From JBHYGK01 sp051859045 (GTDB taxonomy: Bacteria > Pseudomonadota > Gammaproteobacteria > Xanthomonadales > Xanthomonadaceae): DNA of 39,032 bases. Position numbers and translations under genes: made by a program. The notes under the pieces are model-generated. The model saw only the letters and a list, made by a program, of their open reading frames with translations, was not told where the DNA came from and ran no database searches. Positions 22,899-29,103 of the stretch are shown here, piece by piece. How positions within the stretch are numbered: position 1 is the stretch's first letter; each line of letters starts with the position of its first letter. Location: assembly GCA_051859045.1 (NCBI GenBank), contig JBHYGK010000025.1:1-39032 (forward strand), written 5' to 3'.

Positions 22899-25222
22899 GT
22901 GCCTTCCATCGCTTCCGCGGCAAGCGCCTGCTCGCCGCCGTCCTGCTGGCGGCCTGCACGCCGGCCGCGCATGCCGCCGAGGTGACGCTGCGACTGTCCA
23001 GCGAGCCCGCGCTGCCCAAGGCGCTGTGGGTGGAGCCCCTCGATGCGGCTGGCGTGGCTGGCCAGCCCGTGGCGATCCCCGTCGTCGAGGGCGAAGGCGC
23101 GGTGCTGCAGGCGCGCTATGTCGGCGAGCTGCCGGCGGGCACCTGGCGCTTGGCCGCGGTGACAGCGGATCCGTTCCTGGACCATCTGGGTGGGCTCGTC
23201 CCCGCGGTGGCCGCTCGCTTCGAAGGCATGCGCAGCCCGGGATCCGCACTGGTGAGCCTGGTGCCAGACGGCGCGGTGTTCGATGTGCCTGCCGGTGCGG
23301 CCACGCTCGACCTTGGTGCGGTCGACCTGCTCGGACGCGGCAATGCGGGCGTGATCGACAGGATCGCCGGTGACGCCGGCTGGCGCGTGCCGCGCGAGGC
23401 CTTCGCGCGCTCGTCGCGACTCGCCGCGCTGCGCGCCGATCCTCGCTTCCGTGGTGCTCCCGAGCCCACCGAAGACGGCCGATGGTGGGTGCTGGCCTCC
23501 GGCGGACGCCTGGCGTTCGGCGATGCATCGGGCTGGCGCGTCCAGCGGGTCGTGGATGGCGGGGTCGCGCGCCTGATCCGTCGCGTCGACGGGGCGGGTG
23601 TCGTGGTCGCCGGCGAGGCCGGCGAACTGGAGTTCGTCTCCGACGCGGGTGGGCACGAGACGCTCTCGGCGGAGGGCTTGCCGCGCGAACAGCTGTGGTC
23701 GATCGGCTGCGACGCCTTGCTGCGCTGCGTCGCCGCGCTCGGGCCGACGTCGTTGTTCCGCGAGACGTCCGAGGCCGCGCTCTACCTCAGCACCGACGCC
23801 CGCACCGGCGGCTGGCATCGGGTGGGCACGCTCCGCCACAAGGGCGAGGTGGTGCTGCTCGTCGAGGGCGAGGCGATGCTCGTGCGTGGATACGGCGGCG
23901 CCCTCGTGCGCGTTCCGCTGGATGGAGCCTCGCCTGCCTCCGCCATCGATCTGCCCTTGCTCACCCTCGGTGGCCTGGTGCGGCTGCCGGACGGTCGCCT
24001 GTCGATCGCCGGCCTGGTGTCGGAGGATCGCGGCGTGACCTGGCGTCGCGCGGATCCGTCGACGCCCCACGTGGAGTGGCCGGTCGACGACAGCGGCACG
24101 GCACACGCCTTCGGACTGCTGGTGGGTCAACCGAACGCCCATTGGCACGCACCTCCGGGACAGGACTTCCAGTCACCCAGGGAGATCCCGCAGATCGGCA
24201 GTCGTGGACTCGAACAGCGTGGCGTCGTCTCCCACCCGCTGTTGCGGCACGTGATCGCCCGGCGGGGTGCGCGACAGTACATCCACCTGGGAGGCGAGCT
24301 CCTCGTGTCTGATGACCGTGGCGTCACGTGGGGCCCCGACGCGTTGCTCCACGAGGCCCTGGCGCCGGACGCCGCGGTCGTGGGCGGCGTGGAGCGCCGG
24401 CCACTGGCGCGTCCTGAGGCGCCGGTACCCCCGGGGCGCTCGACCCTGGTGTTGCTGCACCAGGCGGTGGGTCTTCTGCGCGTGGCCTACTACCAGCGGC
24501 CGTCCCTTCCCGCGCGGTACGAGGCCAGCGAGCCGGTGGAGTTCGCCTGGGACACCACGCCGACCATGGCTGCGGTGCAGGCGAAGATCGGCGATGACAT
24601 CGTCGGCGTCTCCCGGGCAGGTGTGTGGGATGGCCTGATGCGGGCCGGCCGCGCACCGGCGGGGCTGGTGGTCGAGCGTCGCGCGAGCGAGCAGATGATC
24701 CCGCGCCTGCGCGCGGCGGGGGACGTGGGCGAGCGGGTGCTGGTCCGTCCGGCACGAATGGTCCCGGGCGACTGGCCCGCGCCGGTCGCGGTATCGCGCG
24801 ACTATCTGCGCCTGCGGGTCGCGCTGTCGCTCAAGCGCTACGAAGGGACCAGGGCGCCGTTCGAGCCGCGGCCGACCACCGAGGTCGTGGTGGTGGTCGA
24901 TGCGCCGCGGGCGATCAGCCCGACCGCCGCGATCGACGCCTGGGCCGCCGACGACGCGGCGGCGATGCGAGGCGCGATCCGCGAGGCCATCGCCACGGCC
25001 ATCGCGCTCGACATCGACGGCGCGCCCGCTGCACCCGAGGGGGCGCGCACGGGGCCCATCGACATCGTCAGCACCTCCGGCGTGGATCGCATCGAGGGCG
25101 TCGTCCTGGCCGTCCAGGGCCCTGACGTGTTGATCCGCCTGGAGGATGGCGAGCTGCTGCGCATCGAGGGCCGGCTGCTGTCCGACGTGATCGCCGAGCA
25201 GGCCGCCGCGGCCGGCGGCTGA
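22895..25222 (+). CDS. Exported protein with Asp-box repeats, longer tandem paralog
   Basis: A 775-residue unrecognised protein. The N-terminus has both a lipobox (LLAAC, Cys21) and a possible signal-peptidase I site (AHA at 25-27), so it may be a lipoprotein or periplasmic; the paralog lacks the Cys. Two perfect Asp-box motifs, SEDRGVTW (376-383) and SDDRGVTW (472-479), and a degenerate one near LSTDARTGGW (299-307), indicate a beta-propeller of sialidase/BNR type. Sialidase catalytic residues are not evident. A CX5C pair (C272, C278) matches the paralog. The C-terminal 150 residues (YEGTRAPFEPRPTTEVVV to DGELLRIEGRLLSDV) are shared with it. Overlap ATGA with the upstream gene indicates an operon and perhaps a complex. 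Codon use is relaxed. Confidence 0.8.
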   Translation: MSAFHRFRGKRLLAAVLLAACTPAAHAAEVTLRLSSEPALPKALWVEPLDAAGVAGQPVAIPVVEGEGAVLQARYVGELPAGTWRLAAVTADPFLDHLGGLVPAVAARFEGMRSPGSALVSLVPDGAVFDVPAGAATLDLGAVDLLGRGNAGVIDRIAGDAGWRVPREAFARSSRLAALRADPRFRGAPEPTEDGRWWVLASGGRLAFGDASGWRVQRVVDGGVARLIRRVDGAGVVVAGEAGELEFVSDAGGHETLSAEGLPREQLWSIGCDALLRCVAALGPTSLFRETSEAALYLSTDARTGGWHRVGTLRHKGEVVLLVEGEAMLVRGYGGALVRVPLDGASPASAIDLPLLTLGGLVRLPDGRLSIAGLVSEDRGVTWRRADPSTPHVEWPVDDSGTAHAFGLLVGQPNAHWHAPPGQDFQSPREIPQIGSRGLEQRGVVSHPLLRHVIARRGARQYIHLGGELLVSDDRGVTWGPDALLHEALAPDAAVVGGVERRPLARPEAPVPPGRSTLVLLHQAVGLLRVAYYQRPSLPARYEASEPVEFAWDTTPTMAAVQAKIGDDIVGVSRAGVWDGLMRAGRAPAGLVVERRASEQMIPRLRAAGDVGERVLVRPARMVPGDWPAPVAVSRDYLRLRVALSLKRYEGTRAPFEPRPTTEVVVVVDAPRAISPTAAIDAWAADDAAAMRGAIREAIATAIALDIDGAPAAPEGARTGPIDIVSTSGVDRIEGVVLAVQGPDVLIRLEDGELLRIEGRLLSDVIAEQAAAAGG

Positions 25223-25270
25223 ACGGCCGCCCACGGGGCGGGATCGGGGCAGGCGCAGCCCGCCGGCCCC

Positions 25271-26386
25271 TCAGGCCGGCGGATCGAACAGCACGCCCTG
25301 CACGCTGGCCGCGTCGGCATCCACCAGGTTGGCCAGGCCCACGCCGGCGAGGCGGTAGCGCTCGCCCGGCGAGGCGCCCACGCGCTCGCGCAGGGCCAGC
25401 GCGATCCGCGCCAGCTCGGCCGGGCTGGCCGGCGGCACGTCGGGCGTCAGGCTGCGGGTGAGGATGCGGAAGGCCGGGGTCTTGAGCTTGAGCACCACGG
25501 TGCGGCCGATCCGGCCCTCGCGCGCGGCCCCGGCCCAGGCCTTGGCGGCCAGGCGCTCGAGGTGCGGGCCGAGCTCCTCGAGGGTGAGGTCGCGCTCGAA
25601 GGTGTCCTCGGCCGAGCTCTGCACGCTGGCGCGCTCGGGCTGCACCGGGTGCTCGTCGATGCCCAGCGAGAGCTCGTGCAGGCGCCGGCCCCAGCGGCCG
25701 AAGCGCGCCTCCAGCGCCTCCGGGCGCAGCGCGCGAAGCTCGCCCACGGTGCGCACGCCCAGCGCGGCCAGGTGGCCCTCCATCACCTTGCCCACGCCGG
25801 GCAGCTTGCCCACCGGCAGCGGGGTCAGGAAGTCGATCGCCATCGCCGGGCGGATCACGAACAGCCCGTCGGGCTTGCGCCAGTCGCTGGCGATCTTGGC
25901 CAGGAACTTGTTCGGCGCCACGCCGGCGCTGCAGGTGAGCCGCGTGCGCTCGCGCACCTCCGCGCGGATGGCCTCGGCCACCGCGGTGGCCGAGCCCAGC
26001 CCGCCGAGGTCGGCGCTGACGTCGAGGTAGGCCTCGTCCAGCGACAGCGGCTCGATCAGCGGCGTGTGCCGCGCGAACACCTCGCGCACGATCGCCGAGG
26101 CGGCCTTGTAGCGCGCGAAGTCCGGCGGCACGAACACCGCGTCGGGGCACAAGCGCTCGGCGCGGATCGCCGGCATCGCCGAGCGGATGCCGAACACCCG
26201 CGCCTCGTAGCTGGCCGCGCACACCACCGAGCGCGCGCCGCGCCAGGCCACCACCACCGGGCGGCCGCGCAGCGACGGGTCGTCGCGCTGCTCCACGGAC
26301 GCGTAGAACGCGTCCATGTCGACGTGCACGATCTTGCGCGGCGCGGCCGCGGCCCCCGGGCCCGCGCTGGCGGCGCCGGCGCTCAC
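25271..26386 (-). CDS. dinB: DNA polymerase IV (translesion, Y family)
   Basis: A 371-residue Y-family polymerase for error-prone lesion bypass. Catalytic carboxylates are in KIVHVDMDAFYASVEQ (D23, D25; Tyr28 is in the steric-gate place) and LSLDEAYLDVS (D117, E118). Thumb and little-finger blocks follow (LPGVGKVMEGHLAALGVRTVGEL; SAEDTFERDLTLEEL). The C-terminus has QGVLF, close to the QxxLF-type beta-clamp-binding motif. I set the start at the GTG at 26386, which overlaps the TGA of the MOSC gene (GTGA); the first internal Met lies inside the catalytic motif, so it cannot be the start. The reading further upstream is antisense or overlaps the MOSC gene. No LexA box is seen locally. Confidence 0.93.
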   Translation of the reverse strand: MSAGAASAGPGAAAAPRKIVHVDMDAFYASVEQRDDPSLRGRPVVVAWRGARSVVCAASYEARVFGIRSAMPAIRAERLCPDAVFVPPDFARYKAASAIVREVFARHTPLIEPLSLDEAYLDVSADLGGLGSATAVAEAIRAEVRERTRLTCSAGVAPNKFLAKIASDWRKPDGLFVIRPAMAIDFLTPLPVGKLPGVGKVMEGHLAALGVRTVGELRALRPEALEARFGRWGRRLHELSLGIDEHPVQPERASVQSSAEDTFERDLTLEELGPHLERLAAKAWAGAAREGRIGRTVVLKLKTPAFRILTRSLTPDVPPASPAELARIALALRERVGASPGERYRLAGVGLANLVDADAASVQGVLFDPPA

Positions 26387-27192
26387 GCGGTCTCCAGCAC
26401 CTCGACGCGGTCGCCCACGCGCAGCGCGCCGATGCCGCGCGCGATCGCGTTCATGCCGAAGGTGATCCCGGCCTCGGTGCGCCGGTAGGCCTTCAGGGCC
26501 TCGAGCGGCTGGCCGTCGGGATCGCGCTCGCCGCTGGCGGGGTCGATCGTGGTGAACACGCAGCGCGTGCAGGGCTTGGGCAGCACGAACTCCACCTCGC
26601 CGATGCGCACCCGCCGCCATTGGTCCTCGGCGTGCGGCGGCGCGCCGCCGATCACCAGGTTGGGCCGGAAGCGGGTGATCGGCAGCGCGCGCGGCAGGCG
26701 CGCGTTGAGCGCGTCCATCGCCGAGGCGCTGAGCAGCAGGTAGGGGAAGCCGTCGCCGAAGCTGGTGGTCTCGCCCGGCGCGGCGTAGCTGGCGTCGATG
26801 GCGCGGGTGGCCGCGGCGTCCATGTGCACCAGGCGCACCTCGCGGCCCAGCCGCGCCGACAGCCAGGCGTCGGCCTCGGGGCCGGCCAGCGCGGCGTCGA
26901 CGCGGTCCTTCCACACCTCCACTGCCATGCGCGGCGCGTCGTGGGCGGGCGCGGGCACGTGCAGGTCGGGCGCGCCGTCGGCCGACAGCACGAGGCCGGC
27001 GTCGTCGGCGCCGGGGCGGGCGCGCAGCGTCACCATCGCCGGCAGCACGCGGCCGGTGAGGAAGCGCCCGGCGGCGTCGACCACCATCCAGCGGCGGTCG
27101 TGGCGCAGGCCGCGCGGGGCGGCGATGGCCTGCTCGACCGACAGCGGCGCCAGCGACTTCACGGGGTGCAGGTAGAGCGCGGCGAGATGCAT
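26383..27192 (-). CDS. MOSC-domain protein (YcbX-like)
   Basis: A 269-residue protein with an N-terminal MOSC beta-barrel (LYLHPVKSLAPLSVEQAIAAPRGLRHDRRWMVVD, residues 6-39) and a C-terminal MOSC domain, including TRFRPNLVIGG and the cofactor cysteine motif KPCTRC. Relatives carry molybdenum cofactor; E. coli YcbX detoxifies N-hydroxylated base analogues. The ferredoxin domain of YcbX is absent here, so electrons must come from a partner. It overlaps dinB by GTGA, so translation is coupled: a base-detoxification protein coupled to a lesion-bypass polymerase is a sensible pairing, but that is inference. An inverted repeat with a -10-like sequence lies just upstream. Confidence 0.88.
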   Translation of the reverse strand: MHLAALYLHPVKSLAPLSVEQAIAAPRGLRHDRRWMVVDAAGRFLTGRVLPAMVTLRARPGADDAGLVLSADGAPDLHVPAPAHDAPRMAVEVWKDRVDAALAGPEADAWLSARLGREVRLVHMDAAATRAIDASYAAPGETTSFGDGFPYLLLSASAMDALNARLPRALPITRFRPNLVIGGAPPHAEDQWRRVRIGEVEFVLPKPCTRCVFTTIDPASGERDPDGQPLEALKAYRRTEAGITFGMNAIARGIGALRVGDRVEVLETA

Positions 27193-27204
27193 GGCGGGGC
27201 CGGG

Positions 27205-27229
27205 GCGGGATCGGCCCGCATGATCCCGC
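27205..27229 (-). promoter_or_regulatory. Inverted repeat GCGGGATC-N9-GATCCCGC upstream of MOSC-dinB
   Basis: A perfect 8-bp inverted repeat 12 bp before the MOSC ATG. On the minus strand the hexamer GATCAT, a possible -10, lies at its edge, so a bound protein would block RNA polymerase. It may be the local promoter/operator of the MOSC-dinB pair. It does not resemble known LexA boxes. Confidence 0.4.
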
Positions 27230-27283
27230 GTCCGCGCCGCGCGGGGAACCCGCGCGGGCGGGCGCCGCGCCCAGCTGCCGCGC

Positions 27284-27826
27284 TCAGGCGCCCGGCGGGC
27301 GGCCGCGCAGGCGCTCGATCAGCCCGGGCAGGCCGCCCGCGGCGTCGGCGCCCGCCGCCGGCGCCGCGCCGGTCGCCGCGCCGGTCGCCGAGACGGGCTC
27401 GGGCTCGGCGGCCTCCGCGCCGTGCGCGGCCAGGTCCTCGAGCAGGGCCAGCGCGCTGGCGGCCGACATCCGGGTGGGGCTGAAGAGCTCGCGCTCGCCG
27501 TAGCGCAGGATCCGCGCCCGGGTCAGCCAGCCGGTCGCCACCTGGTGCATGGCCCAGCCCGCGAACAGCCGGCGCGGCACCTCGGCGAACTCCAGGATCA
27601 CCACGTCGGCGTGGCGCGGGTCGGGCAGCAGGCGGGCGTAGGTCTGGTTGACGGCCTCGCGCGGGCCTTCCAGCACCTGCAGGAACTCGCGCGAGGAGAA
27701 CAGCAGCGCCCCGGTGACGCCGAGCTTGGGGTTGTTGCGCCGCGAGGCCGCGAGGATCCGGTCCAGCTCCTCGGGCTTGAGCGCATCGGTGGCGCGGCTG
27801 GCGTAGATCAGGCGGCAAAGCGGCAT
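27284..27826 (-). CDS. BLUF-domain blue-light photoreceptor
   Basis: A 180-residue protein with an N-terminal BLUF domain (1 to about 100), an FAD-binding blue-light sensor. The photocycle residues fall at the same numbers as in cyanobacterial Slr1694/PixD: Y8 in LIYAS, N31/N32 in RRNN, Q50 in FLQVLEG, and W91/M93 in GWAM. The rest of the BLUF core is followed by a cap-helix region (GERELFSPTRMSAASALALLEDL) and an Ala/Gly/Pro tail ending in GLIERLRGRPPGA. There is no output enzyme, so signalling is by protein contact. It lies on the same strand as, and 91 bp upstream of, MOSC-dinB. No clear Shine-Dalgarno precedes the ATG at 27826. Confidence 0.92.
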   Translation of the reverse strand: MPLCRLIYASRATDALKPEELDRILAASRRNNPKLGVTGALLFSSREFLQVLEGPREAVNQTYARLLPDPRHADVVILEFAEVPRRLFAGWAMHQVATGWLTRARILRYGERELFSPTRMSAASALALLEDLAAHGAEAAEPEPVSATGAATGAAPAAGADAAGGLPGLIERLRGRPPGA

Positions 27827-27959
27827 GCGGGCGGGTCCGGCGTGAGCGGGGGCGCATCGTCGCGGCCGCCGCGTCACGGGCGCATCGCGGCGGGGTGAGC
27901 GTGGCGTCAGGGCGGGGGCGGGACGCTGCGTCCCCGCGGCTGCATCCGTCGCGGCAGGC

Positions 27960-27974
27960 GCGCACACTGTGCGC
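27960..27974. promoter_or_regulatory. Inverted repeat GCGCAC-ACT-GTGCGC upstream of the alcohol dehydrogenase
   Basis: A perfect 6-bp inverted repeat 25 bp before the ADH ATG, in the divergent BLUF/ADH gap. It could be an operator, or an RNA hairpin in the leader. Weak evidence. Confidence 0.3.
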
Positions 27975-27999
27975 CCCCCGCCCATCGAGGAACCCGCCC

Positions 28000-29049
28000 A
28001 TGCCGACCGTCCGCGCCTATGCCGCCCACGTGCCGTCCGCGCCGCTCGCCCCGTTCTCGCTCGAGCGCCGCGCGCCGGGCCCGAACGACGTCGCCATCGA
28101 CATCCTCTACTGCGGCGTCTGCCACTCCGACATCCACCAGGCCCGCGACGAGTGGGGCAAGGGCATCTTCCCGATGGTCCCGGGCCACGAGATCGTCGGC
28201 CGCGTCAGCGCGGTCGGCGCCGGGGTGAAGGGCTTCAAGCCCGGCGATGCCGTCGGCGTGGGATGCTTCGTCGACTCCTGCCGCACCTGCGCGCACTGCG
28301 ACGCCGGCGAGGAGCAGTACTGCGTCGAGGGCATGACCGGCACCTACAACGCCTTCGAGCGCGGCACCAAGACCCCCACCTACGGCGGCTACTCGCAGGC
28401 GATCACGGTGGACGCCGGCTACGTGCTGCGCATCCCCGACGGGATCCCGCTCGACCGCGCCGCGCCGCTGCTGTGCGCCGGCATCACCACGTACTCGCCG
28501 CTGAAGCACTTCGGCGTGAAGGCCGGCGACCGAGTCGCGGTGGTCGGCCTCGGCGGCCTTGGCCACATGGCGGTGAAGCTGGCGGCCGCGATGGGCGCCA
28601 TCGTCACCGTGCTCAGCACCTCGGAGTCCAAGCGCGCGGACGCCACCGCGCTGGGCGCGCACGACTTCGCCGCCACCCGCGACGGCAAGGTGTTCAAGCA
28701 GCGCGCCGGCGAGTTCGACTTCATCGTCGACACCGTCAGTGCCGAGCACGACTACAACGCCTACCTCAACCTGCTGAAGGTCGACGGCACGATGGTGCTG
28801 CTGGGCATCCCCGAGGTGCCGGCCCCGGTGGCCGCGGGCGCGCTGATCATGAAGCGCCGTCGCCTGGTGGGCTCGCTGATCGGCGGCATCCGCGAGACCC
28901 AGGAGATGCTCGACTTCTGCGCCGCGCACGGCGTGGCCAGCGACATCGAGCTCATCCGCGCCGACCAGGTCAACGAGGCCTACGAGCGCATGATCAAGGG
29001 CGACGTGCGCTACCGCTTCGTCATCGACTGCGCCAGCCTCGCGGCCTGA
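28000..29049 (+). CDS. Zinc NAD(P)-dependent alcohol dehydrogenase (YahK/CAD type)
   Basis: A 349-residue medium-chain dehydrogenase, the same length as E. coli YahK. The catalytic zinc set is C41 (CGVCHSDIH), H63-E64 (PGHE) and C159. The structural zinc set is C94, C97, C100 and C108 (CRTCAHCDAGEEQYC). The Rossmann motif is GLGGLGHM (183-190), and STSESKR follows the second strand, which favours NADPH. The likely role is reduction of aldehydes to alcohols in the cytoplasm. The start is the ATG at 28000, matching YahK-type N-termini. It is divergent from BLUF and convergent with phoD. Confidence 0.93.
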   Translation: MPTVRAYAAHVPSAPLAPFSLERRAPGPNDVAIDILYCGVCHSDIHQARDEWGKGIFPMVPGHEIVGRVSAVGAGVKGFKPGDAVGVGCFVDSCRTCAHCDAGEEQYCVEGMTGTYNAFERGTKTPTYGGYSQAITVDAGYVLRIPDGIPLDRAAPLLCAGITTYSPLKHFGVKAGDRVAVVGLGGLGHMAVKLAAAMGAIVTVLSTSESKRADATALGAHDFAATRDGKVFKQRAGEFDFIVDTVSAEHDYNAYLNLLKVDGTMVLLGIPEVPAPVAAGALIMKRRRLVGSLIGGIRETQEMLDFCAAHGVASDIELIRADQVNEAYERMIKGDVRYRFVIDCASLAA

Positions 29050-29066
29050 GCCGCGGCGTCGCGACC

Positions 29067-29097
29067 CCGCGGGCGGCGGCGTGGCCGCCGCCCGCGG
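29067..29097. terminator. Strong bidirectional hairpin between ADH and phoD
   Basis: A perfect 14-bp stem, 29067-29080 with 29084-29097, and a 3-nt GTG loop, centred in the 54-bp gap between two convergent genes. No T-tract. Confidence 0.7.
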
Positions 29098-29103
29098 TTG
29101 CCA

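Noticed and set aside
22895..25222. Calling the longer paralog a sialidase
   Set aside because: Asp-boxes mark the beta-propeller fold and occur in many non-sialidases. The FRIP motif and the catalytic Arg triad are not evident.
26387..27283. LexA (SOS) box upstream of dinB
   Set aside because: I looked for xanthomonad-type TTAG...CTAA or enterobacterial CTG-N10-CAG boxes near the MOSC and BLUF starts and saw no convincing one. The GATCCCGC repeat does not fit either.
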